Below, in pieces: positions 1-11,055 of a stretch of DNA of 40,860 nt. The position numbers were made by a program, and so were the translations under genes. Origin of the DNA: an uncultured Clostridia bacterium. Its GTDB lineage: Bacteria; Bacillota; Clostridia; TANB77; CAG-508. Numbering within the stretch: position 1 is the stretch's first letter; each line of letters begins with the position of its first letter. The stretch lies in the NCBI GenBank assembly GCA_947629085.1, contig CANRCM010000004.1, positions 1 through 40,860 of the forward strand, written 5' to 3'. The notes below the pieces were generated by a model. The model ran no database searches and was not told where the DNA came from. It worked only from the letters and a program-made list of their open reading frames with translations.

Positions 1-1
1 G

Positions 2-72
<71 letters not shown>

Positions 73-196
73 AATTTTCTCCTAACAATTATAAATTATA
101 AATGTTTTTTATGTTTTTGTCAATATATATTTAGATTTTTTTGATTTTATTTTTAAATTGTTTTTTATTTTTTAATCTCTATGTTATTTTTGATAA

Positions 197-925
197 TTAA
201 AACAATTCTTCCAACTTATATTCTTTTTCCATCTTTTCATTAAAGTATATTTTTGATATTAATTTTAATTCATCTAATGACTTATCCTTTAAATTAAAAG
301 AGTATAACTTTTTAGATGGTGCTGTTATAATATATTTTAATGCGTTTTTTGTACTTTCATTTATTTTAATTGTAGATGTGTCTAGCTTTTCACACATATT
401 ACATTTAAATCCATTATCTTTTATACTAAAAGATGTAATATTATCTTTTTCTTCACAAGTTGTACATTTTTCAACATTAGGCAAAAATCCAGTTATGCTT
501 AACAATCTCATTTTAAAGATGCTTAAAATTAAATCCAAACTTTTTTCAGTTTCTGATATTGTATAAAGAGTATTTAGTAACAATTGTAATATTTTATAGC
601 AATTTTGATTTTCACTAGTGATATCATTAATAATTTTATTTATATGTATAGCATATTTTAACTTATCCAGGTCAGTTCTTAAATTATAAAAAATTTCTAT
701 TGGCTCTACTGAATTTATGTGGTATGTATTGGTTCCTTTATACATAATATATTCACCAAAACAAAATATTTGCGTGCCTGCTAAAAGGGCACTTTTCGGT
801 CTTCTTGCCCCTTTAGCAACACACGATATTTTTCCTATTCCAGGAGTTAACATTGTTAGCATTTTATCAAAGTCTCCTAGATTACTTTCAGATAATATTA
901 TTCCATTCATCTTTACATTTGCCAT
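197..925 (-). CDS. recO: DNA repair protein RecO
   Basis: RecO (242 aa) is the recombination mediator that works with RecR to load RecA onto SSB-coated single-stranded DNA and anneals complementary strands. The N-terminal 80 residues fit the OB fold of the family (GIILSESNLGDFDKMLTMLT, then the GARRPKS basic segment). A zinc finger is visible as C154-x2-C157 and C175-x2-C178. The length is typical. The ATG at 925 is preceded by AAAGGA with reasonable spacing. The start overlaps the end of yqzL by 38 bp, so the two are translated from one message. The order era-yqzL-recO is the one known from Bacillus subtilis and many Clostridia. It is the last protein gene before the tRNA-Gly. Confidence 0.95.
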   Translation of the reverse strand: MANVKMNGIILSESNLGDFDKMLTMLTPGIGKISCVAKGARRPKSALLAGTQIFCFGEYIMYKGTNTYHINSVEPIEIFYNLRTDLDKLKYAIHINKIINDITSENQNCYKILQLLLNTLYTISETEKSLDLILSIFKMRLLSITGFLPNVEKCTTCEEKDNITSFSIKDNGFKCNMCEKLDTSTIKINESTKNALKYIITAPSKKLYSFNLKDKSLDELKLISKIYFNEKMEKEYKLEELF

Positions 926-1070
926 TTTTCTTTATATCCTTTTCTATTTCTATATTGTTTATTTTTTCTGAATTTATTTGTTCTTCTATATTTTCAATTT
1001 GTTTTAATTCTAAAAATGCATTTATATCTCCTGTTTTTTTAAAGGTATTCCATGCTATTTTTCTTATCAT
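888..1070 (-). CDS. yqzL: YqzL-like small protein
   Basis: A 60-residue protein between era and recO, recognisable by position and by the N-terminal pattern MIRKIAWNTFKKTGDINAFL, which matches the YqzL family (aromatic residues, then TG-x-I-x-x-Y/F-L). Its function is unknown. I place the start at the ATG at 1070 because AAAGGA lies ten bases upstream. An in-frame GTG nine bases earlier (1079) sits almost on top of that ribosome-binding site and is less likely. The C-terminal half is charged and asparagine-rich, longer than in Bacillus, and overlaps the start of recO by 38 bp in another frame. Confidence 0.8.
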   Translation of the reverse strand: MIRKIAWNTFKKTGDINAFLELKQIENIEEQINSEKINNIEIEKDIKKNGKCKDEWNNII

Positions 1071-1156
1071 AAGCTTCACTTCCTTTATAATTTAATTAAA
1101 GTTTTACCTTTAATTTTATCTTTTGCTTTTTATAACAGTTTTATTCAATTTAATTT

Positions 1157-2071
1157 TTATTTCAATTTAAATTTATTCACAATTGAATTGTTATCTTGCC
1201 AATCTTCTTTTACTTTTACCCATGTTTTTAAATTTATTTTAATACCAAAATTTTTTTCCATATCAATCCTTGCAGATCTACCTATTTTTTTTAGCATCTC
1301 ACCATTTTTGCCTATAATAATACCTTTATGTGAATTTCTTAAACAATATATAGTTGCTTCAATATCATATATTGGTTCATTATTTTTATTTTTTCTTTCT
1401 TTCATTTTTTCTACTTCTATATATATACCATGAGGAACTTCTTCTTGTAATAATTTTAAAGCTTTTTCCCTAATAGTTTCTTCTGCCAATTGCCTTAAAG
1501 TTTGATCTGTATATTCATCTATATTATAATATGCTGGACCATCTTTTAAGTTCTTTTCTATTTCATCTAAAATAATTTCTTTATATTTTATATTAGTTGC
1601 TGAAATTGGTATTACTGATGTAAAGTTATATTCTTTACTGTATATATCTATTAAATTTAATAAATTTTCTTTTTTTATTAAATCTATTTTATTTATAATC
1701 AATATCGTTTTTCTTTTTAACTCTTTTATTTTATTAAGAATTATTCTATCACCTTTACCTATTTGTGTACTTGTAGCTTCTATCAAAAATAAAACCACAT
1801 CACTGTCATTCAAACTCATAAAAGATGTATCTACCATTGCTTCATTTAATTTTGTTTTTGGCTTATGAATACCTGGTGTATCAATAAAAATTATTTGAGA
1901 ATTTTTTCTATTAACTATTCCCTTTATTGCTGTTCTTGTTGTTTGGACTTTATTTGCAATCGCCGCAATTTTTTCTCCTACTAGTAAATTTAACAACGTA
2001 GATTTTCCTACATTCGTTCTTCCAATTAATGTTACAAATCCCGATTTAAATTCTACTTGTGTTTCTTTCAT
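1157..2071 (-). CDS. era: GTPase Era
   Basis: Era (304 aa) is the essential GTPase that binds the 3' end of 16S rRNA and helps small-subunit maturation. Visible motifs are the P-loop GRTNVGKS at residues 17-24, DTPG, NKID, and a C-terminal KH domain with GIIIGKNG. The P-loop has Thr where most Era proteins have Pro (GRPNVGKS). An earlier in-frame ATG at 2083 would add MEEK, but those codons are the Shine-Dalgarno itself (ATGGAGGAAAAAATG), so translation should begin at 2071 with MKETQVEFK. That gives a length close to the 301 aa of the B. subtilis protein. It heads the unit era-yqzL-recO-tRNA-Gly. The 130 bp upstream hold the previous gene's terminator and AT-rich DNA with a TTGACA, but I see no convincing -10 at standard spacing. 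Confidence 0.97.
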   Translation of the reverse strand: MKETQVEFKSGFVTLIGRTNVGKSTLLNLLVGEKIAAIANKVQTTRTAIKGIVNRKNSQIIFIDTPGIHKPKTKLNEAMVDTSFMSLNDSDVVLFLIEATSTQIGKGDRIILNKIKELKRKTILIINKIDLIKKENLLNLIDIYSKEYNFTSVIPISATNIKYKEIILDEIEKNLKDGPAYYNIDEYTDQTLRQLAEETIREKALKLLQEEVPHGIYIEVEKMKERKNKNNEPIYDIEATIYCLRNSHKGIIIGKNGEMLKKIGRSARIDMEKNFGIKINLKTWVKVKEDWQDNNSIVNKFKLK

Positions 2072-2201
2072 TTTTTCCTCCATTTTTATATTCTTTTAAA
2101 ATAATACATTTATATTATACACTACTTTTTTGCTAAATTTGTAGAAATTACAAATTTAATTATTATTTTATTGTCAATGTTAATCATGAATAAATATATA
2201 C

Positions 2202-2229
2202 AAAAAATGCAGATTTCTCTGCATTTTTT
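2202..2229 (-). terminator. Rho-independent terminator after the glycosyltransferase gene
   Basis: On the minus strand AAAAAATGCAGA, loop GAAA, then TCTGCATTTTTT forms a compact hairpin with a T-run directly after it. It sits just past the stop codon of the glycosyltransferase gene and before era. Confidence 0.9.
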
Positions 2230-2240
2230 CTTTTGTTTTA

Positions 2241-3533
2241 TTATGCATATGCCTGACGTTTTTTAAAGCTAAGTAAATTTGTGATTTCATTTTCTGTATT
2301 TTTAACTTTTCTTGTTTTCTTTGCTCTTTCTTGTTCTAATTCTCTTTTTTGTTTTTCAGCAACAGATTGACATATTGCCTTCTGATATGTAAAATGCGTA
2401 TCTTGAGCAATTTTACTCCAATTATATTCATTTCTTACTTTATTTTTTGCTTTTTTAGTTATATCTGCACATAATTTATAATCATATAATAATTCTAAAA
2501 TAGAATCTGCAATTGAATTAGGATTACCACAATATGCTTTCATTCCATTTACTCTATGTTCTACTATCTCATCTAACCCACCTATATCAGACACTACAAC
2601 TGGATTTTCTGATAACATCGCTTCCAATGCAACAATTCCAAACGGTTCATATGTACTTGGAAATACTGCTATATCTGCAGCTTTATACATTTTTTGAACA
2701 TCTTTCCCATTCATATAACCCGCAAAATAGACTTTATTTCCTATACCCATTGCTTCTGCTTGTCTTTGTAATTCTTCTTGCATTTCACCTTTTCCACATA
2801 TTATAAGTTTACTGTCTCTATACCCCTCTAATATTTTAGGCATAGCTGATATTAAATGTTGCACTCCTTTTTCATAAACTAATCTGCCCATAAATAATAT
2901 GATTTTCTCATTATCCATTGCATATTTTCTTCTAAAATTATAATCTCTTTCAACTCCATTAAATAAACTTAAATTCACACCATTTGGTATCACATTTATT
3001 TTCTCATATGGCAAACCAAATAATCTTTGTAATTCATTTTTCATATAATTACTATTAACTATTACTTCTGCAGATTCATATGTTAACATCCATTCTGTAT
3101 CATTTATATATCTTTGTTGTTCATCATGTATTCCACTATTTCTTCCAGCCTCTGTTGCATGTATTGTCGCAACTATGGGAATATTATAAGAATTTTTTAA
3201 TGTCTTTGCAGTATATGCAACTAACCAATCATGTGCATGAATAACATCAAAATATCCTTGTTCGGATATGATTTCATTTACTTTTGCTATCATATTAAAA
3301 TTTAATTGCATAACCCAATCTATAAAATTATTAGGATTTATCATATATGTATCTACTCTATATACTTTTACTCCTTTATCTATTTCAAAATATGGAGCAT
3401 TACCTTCTCTATATGTTACTACCGTTACATCATGACCATCTTTTAATAGTGTTCTTGATATATCATATACTACTCTAGAAATTCCTCCTACCACTCTTGG
3501 TGGATATTCCCATGTTAACATTAGTATTTTCAT
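2241..3533 (-). CDS. Family 4 glycosyltransferase (glycogen-synthase-like)
   Basis: A GT-B fold, GT4 glycosyltransferase of 430 aa that transfers a sugar from a nucleotide-sugar donor with retention of configuration. Visible features are the N-terminal MKILMLTWEYPPRVVGGISR with the GG acceptor-site loop, AHDW, the FMGRLVYEKGV strand, and the donor-site motif EPFGIVALEAM (E-x7-E). The C-terminal 60 residues are charged (QKRELEQERAKKTRKVK) and lie beyond the catalytic fold. The start at 3533 is chosen because the codons of the longer frame (MGKEEFL) contain the GGGGAAGGA ribosome-binding site. The gene stands alone between two terminators. The same genome carries a GH133 debranching-type enzyme (17151-19187), so a role in glycogen or another storage glucan is possible, but the acceptor cannot be read from sequence. 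Confidence 0.85.
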   Translation of the reverse strand: MKILMLTWEYPPRVVGGISRVVYDISRTLLKDGHDVTVVTYREGNAPYFEIDKGVKVYRVDTYMINPNNFIDWVMQLNFNMIAKVNEIISEQGYFDVIHAHDWLVAYTAKTLKNSYNIPIVATIHATEAGRNSGIHDEQQRYINDTEWMLTYESAEVIVNSNYMKNELQRLFGLPYEKINVIPNGVNLSLFNGVERDYNFRRKYAMDNEKIILFMGRLVYEKGVQHLISAMPKILEGYRDSKLIICGKGEMQEELQRQAEAMGIGNKVYFAGYMNGKDVQKMYKAADIAVFPSTYEPFGIVALEAMLSENPVVVSDIGGLDEIVEHRVNGMKAYCGNPNSIADSILELLYDYKLCADITKKAKNKVRNEYNWSKIAQDTHFTYQKAICQSVAEKQKRELEQERAKKTRKVKNTENEITNLLSFKKRQAYA

Positions 3534-3632
3534 TAAAAACTCTTCCTTCCCCATTTTTACATTTTCTTCCGTTTTTTATATATTATCCTATTTTTTGACA
3601 TTTTTCTTTTTTATATTGTATACAAATTTTTA

Positions 3633-3672
3633 AAAAAAGTAAATATTTTTTTAAAAAAACATTTACTTTTTA
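3633..3672 (-). terminator. Terminator after the stalk/WG-repeat gene
   Basis: On the minus strand AAAAGTAAATGTTTTTTT pairs with AAAAAAATATTTACTTTT and continues into a T-run. It starts about ten bases after the stop codon of the 494-aa protein and closes the rpsO-to-WG transcription unit. Confidence 0.8.
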
Positions 3673-3682
3673 AAATTTATTT

Positions 3683-5167
3683 TTATTCTTCCTGATTATT
3701 ATTACTTTCTTCGTCATCGTTATTATTTTGATTCTCTTGATTTTGTTCATTGCTCTGTTCTTCTTGTACTACATTCTCTTTACTTGTCTGATTTGTTATA
3801 TTTGAATTATCATTATTATTATTTTCTGGGGATACTGCTACAACACCTAAACTTTTTAAAAATTCTTCTGCATTATAGGTTCTATTATTTGCTGATATAA
3901 TATATTTCTTATCATTACCTTCGATATCAATATAAATATCATCAGCTATTGGTGCAAATAATTCTTTACCTAATGAATTTATTAATGTATACTTTTTATC
4001 TTTACAAGCAACTATTGTGTTATAATTAGGAATTACTAATAAACTATATACCTTATTATTTGAAGAAACATATCCAAAACTATCATATACATAATCTACT
4101 ACTTTATTTCCGTTTATATCATATAGTCCCCAATATTTGTCTTTCTTTACAGGAATCAATTTGTCAGCAATTATATATTTATTTTTTATATCATTTCTTT
4201 CAAATTTGGATAAATCTACATCTAGTCCTATATTATCATTATTAATATCTATTTTGATATTTCCCCTTACGTCTAATACACCATATTGATTATCTTTTTG
4301 TACTAAAAATAATTTTGATTGGCTATCCATTAATTTTATATTATCATATGTTATTCTTATCTTTGTCGTACCATCTTTAGCTAGAACTCCTAATTTTTTA
4401 TTAGTCTCTACTATAAAATCACCTGTATCAGCTAAATAAGTAATATTGTCATATTTAGCTTCTAATATAGGTTCTCCATTTGTTGCCCTAATTACTCCCA
4501 TTGTTTTATCATCTTTTTTTACTACAATCATGTCATTCAATACAGCTTTCTTATTCGCAAATACATCACTAATCTCTTTGTAGCCATAGTCTAATACTTT
4601 TGATGTATATGCGTTTATTAAATATGGCATTGTTAAAATAGTAATGGTATTTTTATTTTTATCATATTCAAAACTTACATTAAAGGCTTTTTCTATTGCA
4701 CTTTTTTCAGCATATAATTTTCCATCTATTGATTTTACTGGATAATTTGTTTCTTCATACTCATAATTATTATCTGCTTGTGTTATATCTAATTTCCAAA
4801 TTTCTTTTGAACCTAACTCAAAATTAGCTACTTCTTCATTTCCATTAGTTTCAGCATAACATTTATATGAATTTTCTGATTTTTCTAAATAATCTCCATC
4901 GAAACTTTTATATCCTAAATAAGGAGCAATAGCTTTTATTTGAACATATATTGTTCCATCGTCTCCTATTTGTAAAGTATCTTTTATACTTTCATTATTT
5001 TTTCCATCTAAATATATTTTTAATTTGCTATTTTGAATTTGAGCTAAATATATTAAAATACCAATAATAGATATTAAAACTATTACAATTAAAATTAATA
5101 TAATAGTTGTTGTTCTTTTTTTCTTTTTTTTCTCTTTATTTTGAAAACTTTCTTCCATTAAATTCAT
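3683..5167 (-). CDS. Membrane-anchored stalk-domain / WG-repeat protein
   Basis: A 494-aa protein of unknown function. A lysine-rich cytoplasmic tail (EKKKKKR) is followed by one hydrophobic segment at about residues 18-42, so the rest should lie outside the cell. Residues 48-180 resemble the copper-amine-oxidase N-terminal-like 'stalk' domains common in Clostridia (KIYLDGK, then TIYVQIKAIAPYLG). Residues 200-430 carry degenerate WG-type repeats: MGVIRATNGEPILEAKYD, LGVLAKDGTTKIRITYD, YGVLDVRGN, YWGLYDINGNKVVDYVYD. The last 60 residues are a low-complexity Asn/Glu/Gln tail. The ATG at 5167 has AGGGGG upstream. It is the last gene after queA and tgt, 11 bp past tgt, so it is probably co-transcribed with them, although no functional link is evident. 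Confidence 0.75.
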   Translation of the reverse strand: MNLMEESFQNKEKKKKKRTTTIILILIVIVLISIIGILIYLAQIQNSKLKIYLDGKNNESIKDTLQIGDDGTIYVQIKAIAPYLGYKSFDGDYLEKSENSYKCYAETNGNEEVANFELGSKEIWKLDITQADNNYEYEETNYPVKSIDGKLYAEKSAIEKAFNVSFEYDKNKNTITILTMPYLINAYTSKVLDYGYKEISDVFANKKAVLNDMIVVKKDDKTMGVIRATNGEPILEAKYDNITYLADTGDFIVETNKKLGVLAKDGTTKIRITYDNIKLMDSQSKLFLVQKDNQYGVLDVRGNIKIDINNDNIGLDVDLSKFERNDIKNKYIIADKLIPVKKDKYWGLYDINGNKVVDYVYDSFGYVSSNNKVYSLLVIPNYNTIVACKDKKYTLINSLGKELFAPIADDIYIDIEGNDKKYIISANNRTYNAEEFLKSLGVVAVSPENNNNDNSNITNQTSKENVVQEEQSNEQNQENQNNNDDEESNNNQEE

Positions 5168-5178
5168 TTGTATTCCCC

Positions 5179-6324
<1,146 letters not shown>

Positions 6325-7347
6325 TTATAAAATTAACATTGCATCTCCAAAACTAAAAAAGCGATATCTTTCTTTTACTGCTTCTTCATATGCTTTTATA
6401 ATATAGTCTTTTCCTGCTAATGCAGATACTAACATAAGTAAAGTTGATTGTGGTAAATGAAAATTTGTTACTAATCCATCTAAACATTTAAATTTATATC
6501 CTGGATAAATGAATATTTGTGTATCTCCTTCTGTCTCTTTTACCAAACCTCTTTCATCTGCAATAGTTTCTAATACTCTACAAGAAGTAGTTCCCACTGC
6601 TATCACCCTATTACCATTGTTCTTTGCTTTATTAATCTTTTCTACATCTTCTTGTTTTATATAAAAATGTTCTGAATGCATTTGATGATTTTCTACAGTT
6701 TCTTCTTTTACTGGTCTGAATGTTCCTATTCCTACATGTAAGGTTACATTTGCTATATTAATTCCTTTTTCTTCTATTTTTTTTAATAATTCTGGAGTAA
6801 AGTGCAATCCTGCAGTAGGAGCCGCTGCTGAGCCATTATATTTTGCATATACTGTTTGATATCTATCTTTTTGTTTTAATTCTTCGTGAATATATGGAGG
6901 AAGTGGCATCAGTCCTATTTCATCTAGAATTTCATTAAATATTCCTTTATACTGAAATTCAACTTTTCTTGTTCCTCCTGGCATTATATCTAAAATTTTA
7001 GCTTCTAATAAATTATCTCCAAATATAACTTTTGTTCCTACATGTAATTTATTTCCTGGCCTTACTATTGTTTCCCAAATATCTCCTTCTATATTATTCA
7101 ATAATAAAAATTCAACATTTGCTCCAGTTTCTTTCTTACCATACAGCCTTGCAGGTATTACTTTAGTGTTGTTTCTTACCAATACATCTCCTGGATTTAA
7201 ATAGTTTATAATATCTTTAAATTTCTTATGTTCTATTGTTAGTTTTTCTTTATTTAATATCATAAGCCTTGATTCATCTCTTTTTTCAATTGGAGTTTGT
7301 GCTATTAATTCTTTTGGTAAATCATAATTAAATTCTGATACTTTCAA
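6325..7347 (-). CDS. queA: S-adenosylmethionine:tRNA ribosyltransferase-isomerase
   Basis: QueA (340 aa) moves the ribosyl part of S-adenosylmethionine onto preQ1 in tRNA to give epoxyqueuosine. Family landmarks are the N-terminal [56 protein letters not shown], and the C-terminal [16 protein letters not shown]. The length is typical. The start is a TTG at 7347 behind AGGAAAGAGG. It lies 22 bp after the metallopeptidase-like gene and 21 bp before tgt, in one run of genes from rpsO or pnp. Confidence 0.97.
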   Translation of the reverse strand: MKVSEFNYDLPKELIAQTPIEKRDESRLMILNKEKLTIEHKKFKDIINYLNPGDVLVRNNTKVIPARLYGKKETGANVEFLLLNNIEGDIWETIVRPGNKLHVGTKVIFGDNLLEAKILDIMPGGTRKVEFQYKGIFNEILDEIGLMPLPPYIHEELKQKDRYQTVYAKYNGSAAAPTAGLHFTPELLKKIEEKGINIANVTLHVGIGTFRPVKEETVENHQMHSEHFYIKQEDVEKINKAKNNGNRVIAVGTTSCRVLETIADERGLVKETEGDTQIFIYPGYKFKCLDGLVTNFHLPQSTLLMLVSALAGKDYIIKAYEEAVKERYRFFSFGDAMLIL

Positions 7348-7369
7348 TTTTGTTCCTCTTTCCTAAATT

Positions 7370-8735
7370 TTAATCACTTTGTCGTTTATCTAAATATTTT
7401 ACTCTATTTATTAAATTAGTAAATATTTCTTTTAATTCTTCTATTATATTTTCTGGTTGTTTAAATTCTTCTATTGTATACGCATATTTAAAGGCTGAGC
7501 TTTTGACTGGTTTTAAATTATATACTTGTTCTGGTAACCCAACATATTCTGAAGTAGTTTTTATATTTTTATTCATATAATCTGTATACCACTTTTTTTG
7601 TCCTACTAACATCTCATTTTTATAACCATATTGTTCATAAGAATGAAGTTCTGGTATTTCATATCCATACTCTTTTGCTGTTCTTTCTAGTGAATGTAAA
7701 AATTCATGTAAAAATACTTCTTCTGGAAATTGATTTATGCTTTTATTATATTTATATATATAACTATTTGAATTATTTGGTAATCTTATATTTGAAAAAC
7801 CTATTCCATAATAGTCCATTGAACCTAATCCAATCCAGTCATTTACTTGAATGTCGTTGTTTCTATTATTATCGTCTCCGAAGCCTTATAACAGCAAATA
7901 TATGATCATACTCATTATTAGAAATGATGTCTTTTATCTGTGCTTCTACATCTTCTGGAGAAACATAGTATGCAAATTTATCATCATATGATAATTTTGT
8001 AAGAGGTTCTTCTATTTCATATATCGTATATTTTGCAGTCATTTTTCCTTTTGACAATGTATTACAAGCAGAAGAAAATCTTTGTAATGTATCTTTTATA
8101 TCTTTTATATCACTATTAGTAACATTTAATTTGCTTTGTTTATCTCCTATTGTAACATCTGTTGTCTTAAAAATAAAACACGCAAAATTCCATTCATTAT
8201 TATTAGAAGAATCTGTTCCCTCTTCCAATTTAAAATCTGAAAACCAAGCACTCCCTTTTGCATTTCCTAGGTAGCCTCCTAGTCTAAATCCAATATTAAC
8301 TTCTTCTCTATCTTTAGAATTAAATATTAATTCTATTTTTTTCCAATCTGAAGTACCTGTTATTGCTATTGATCTCTCTGTTGATCCCTCTATAGATATT
8401 TGTGCACCTATTCCAGATTTATTTTCTTTTGAAGTTATATTTTCTGTTCTTATCATACAAGAAACTTTGTATGGCTGATTTTTTTCTAATTTTACTGTTT
8501 TATAAAACATTGCATCATTATATTCTTCTGAAGATATTTTATAACTTCTTTTATTAGAAAACTTAATATCAGAATCTCTAATAAATTCTGATGTATATAA
8601 ATTACTTTCACATTTAACAAATTTATCAAAATTATTTTTTTGATAAATTTGATACGTAAAATATAGTATTGCACATAGGCAAAGTAATGTAAAAACATAT
8701 CTTACTTTGCCTATTATTTTTTCTCTATTTTTCAT
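7370..8735 (-). CDS. Membrane-anchored metallopeptidase-like protein, read across a +1 shift
   Basis: Two consecutive frames make one plausible 454-aa protein if the C at 7880 is skipped. Residues 1-285 (8735-7881) contain a membrane segment at about 12-31 and a beta-rich, carbohydrate-binding-like domain (YKTVKLEKNQPYKVSCMIRT, then WFSDFKLEEG). The second part (7879-7370) begins GDDNNRNNDIQVNDWIGLGS and carries HEFLH at about residues 343-347, a zinc-peptidase signature. In the zero frame the first part would end RLRRR and stop at 7869, before the HEFLH segment, and the second part has no good ribosome-binding site. The start at 8735 follows TTGGAG; the upstream in-frame TTG at 8753 is part of that site. 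Gene context is pnp upstream and queA downstream. I do not recognise the family by name, and substrate and role are unknown. It could be a recent pseudogene, but the break matches two others in recD2. Confidence 0.7.
7878..7883 (-). other. Apparent +1 frameshift site, CTT-C-GGA
   Basis: The coding strand reads ATA AGG CTT CGG AGA CGA TAA in the zero frame. Skipping the C (plus-strand G at 7880) gives ATA AGG CTT GGA GAC GAT and joins the two halves of the metallopeptidase-like gene. There is no homopolymer at the break. It is one of only three in-frame CGG codons in the window. Confidence 0.75.
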
Positions 8736-8769
8736 AAATAAATTTTTCTCCAACTTACTTATTCTTATG

Positions 8770-10902
8770 TTATTTAGTATCTTGATTTTTATCTACGTCA
8801 TCTAATAAGTCCTTCATAGTAAGATTTATCCTGTCTTGGTCATCAATTCCTGTTACTTTTACTGTTACTTTATCACCTACATGAAGTACATCTTCAACTT
8901 TATTAACCCTTTCTTTTGATATTTGAGAAATGTGTAATAAACCTTCTTTTCCTCCACAACCTAAATCTATAAATGCTCCAAAGTTCATTATCCTTACAAC
9001 TTCTCCATAGTATATTCCTCCGACTTCTACTTCTCTCACAATATCTTCCACCATTTCTAAGGCTTGGTTTGCTTTTTCATTATCTGTTGAATAAATAAAT
9101 ACTTGTCCATCTTCCTCTATATCTATTTTTACCCCTGTTTCATCAATGATTTTATTTATCATTTTTCCACCAGGTCCTATTACATCTTTTATTTTATCTA
9201 CTTTAATTGTTGTACTAACTATTCTTGGTGCATATTTAGATACTTCTTCTCTTGGCTCTGAAATAACTGGTTTCATAATATCATTTAAAATATATTCTCT
9301 TGCTTTTCTTGTTCTTTCAAATGCTTCAGCAATTATTTGGTATGTTAATCCATCACATTTTATATCAACTTGAATAGCTGTAATACCTTTTTCAGTTCCT
9401 CCTACTTTAAAATCCATATCTCCAAAGAAATCCTCTAGCCCTTGAATATCAACTAGCATTACATAATCTTCATCATCATCTGGATTTGTTACTAATCCTG
9501 TTGAAATACCTGCAACTGGTCTTTTTATAGGTACACCAGCATCCATTAAAGATAATGTACTTCCACAAATACTAGCTTGTGAAGTTGAACCATTAGAAGA
9601 TAATACTTCAGATACAACTCTTATTGCATATGGAAATTCTTCTTTTGATGGTAATACTGGAACTAATGCTTTTTCAGCTAATGCTCCATGTCCTACCTCT
9701 CTTCTTCCCGGGCCCCTTGATGGTCTTGCTTCCCCTACTGAATAACTTGGGAAATTATAATGATGCATATATCTCTTTGATTCTTCTGTGTCAATTCCAT
9801 CTAATACTTGTTCTTCGCTTATCATTCCTAATGTTGCAATTGACATTACTTGAGTTTGTCCTCTAGTAAACAATGCACTACCATGAACTCTTGGAAGTAG
9901 TCCTACTTCACATGATAGAGGTCTTATTTCATCTAGTTTTCTTCCGTCAACTCTTTTATGTTCTACAAATATCATGTTTCTTACACATTTCTTTTCTAAT
10001 TTGTATATTGCTTCTCCAATATCGGCTTTATGTTCTTCAAAAGTTTCTTCTCCAAATTTTTCTGTGTAAGCTTTCTCAATCTTATTTGTTAGTTCATCTA
10101 TATTTTTGTCTCTTTGTTCTTTATCTGATTCTTGAACTTTCTCTTTCATTTCTTCTTTAAAATTTGATTCAACAAATTCATATACATCATGGTCTACCTC
10201 AAATGATTTATATTCAAATTTTGGTTTTCCAATTTCTTTTTGAATATTAGAAATAAATTTACATATTTTTTTAATTTCTACATGAGCTGTTTTAATAGCA
10301 TCTAACATAACATCATCTGGCACTTCATTTGCTCCAGCTTCAATCATAGTTATTTTCTTTTCCGTTGCAGCTACTGTTAATGTTAAATCACTTTCTTCCC
10401 TTTGTTTCTCTGTTGGATTAATAATTATTTTTCCATCTATTAATCCAACATTAACTGCTGCTGTTGGTCCATTAAATGGAATATCTGAAATTGTTAAAGC
10501 TGCGGCAGCTCCTATCATTGCTGCTACTTCTGGAGAATTGTCTTGTTCTACACAAAGAACAGTTGCAACTACTACAACATCATTTCTAAAGTCTTTTGGA
10601 AATAATGGTCTTAAAGGTCTGTCGATTGCTCTTGAAGTTAGAATAGCCTTATCACTTGGTTTTCCTTCTCTTTTTAGAAATCCTCCTGGTATTTTACCTA
10701 CTGAATAAAGTTTTTCTTCAAAATCTACTGATAATGGAAAAAAATCAATTCCTTCTCTTGGTTCTTTAGAAGCTGTTACATTTACTAATACACATGTATC
10801 TCCATAGCGAACTAATACACTTCCATTAGCTAATCCTGCCATTTTTCCTGTTTCTATTACAAGTTTTCTACCTGCTAATTCTGTTTCATAAGTTTTAAAC
10901 AT
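8770..10902 (-). CDS. pnp: Polyribonucleotide nucleotidyltransferase
   Basis: PNPase (710 aa) degrades RNA 3' to 5' by phosphorolysis and can also add tails; it acts as a homotrimer. Two RNase PH-like domains are visible: residues 1-210 with DRPLRPLFPKDFRND, and about 310-540 with FTRGQTQVMS, GPGRREVGHGALAEKAL and the DAGVPIKRPVAGI segment. They are joined by the helical linker. A KH domain follows (DVIGPGGKMINKII), then a C-terminal S1 domain (YYGEVVRIMNFGAFIDL). The length is typical. The ATG at 10902 is preceded by AAAGGAATG. It follows rpsO, the classical rpsO-pnp arrangement, with a conserved-looking hairpin in the 200-bp gap (11056-11096). Confidence 0.98.
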   Translation of the reverse strand: MFKTYETELAGRKLVIETGKMAGLANGSVLVRYGDTCVLVNVTASKEPREGIDFFPLSVDFEEKLYSVGKIPGGFLKREGKPSDKAILTSRAIDRPLRPLFPKDFRNDVVVVATVLCVEQDNSPEVAAMIGAAAALTISDIPFNGPTAAVNVGLIDGKIIINPTEKQREESDLTLTVAATEKKITMIEAGANEVPDDVMLDAIKTAHVEIKKICKFISNIQKEIGKPKFEYKSFEVDHDVYEFVESNFKEEMKEKVQESDKEQRDKNIDELTNKIEKAYTEKFGEETFEEHKADIGEAIYKLEKKCVRNMIFVEHKRVDGRKLDEIRPLSCEVGLLPRVHGSALFTRGQTQVMSIATLGMISEEQVLDGIDTEESKRYMHHYNFPSYSVGEARPSRGPGRREVGHGALAEKALVPVLPSKEEFPYAIRVVSEVLSSNGSTSQASICGSTLSLMDAGVPIKRPVAGISTGLVTNPDDDEDYVMLVDIQGLEDFFGDMDFKVGGTEKGITAIQVDIKCDGLTYQIIAEAFERTRKAREYILNDIMKPVISEPREEVSKYAPRIVSTTIKVDKIKDVIGPGGKMINKIIDETGVKIDIEEDGQVFIYSTDNEKANQALEMVEDIVREVEVGGIYYGEVVRIMNFGAFIDLGCGGKEGLLHISQISKERVNKVEDVLHVGDKVTVKVTGIDDQDRINLTMKDLLDDVDKNQDTK

Positions 10903-11055
10903 AAATTTTCATTCCTTTCTATTTTTGTTTCGCACCTTTATACATCAAGTACATTTAGATTGTAACCTCTATAATATATTAATTTTATTTAATACATTAT
11001 ACAAGCTACTTACCTAAATTTTATACTTGATATTTTCTAATTTTTCTAAATTTTC

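Noticed and set aside
8492-8698. 68-codon frame on the minus strand inside the metallopeptidase-like gene
   Set aside because: It overlaps the better-supported frame completely and has no ribosome-binding site or family resemblance.
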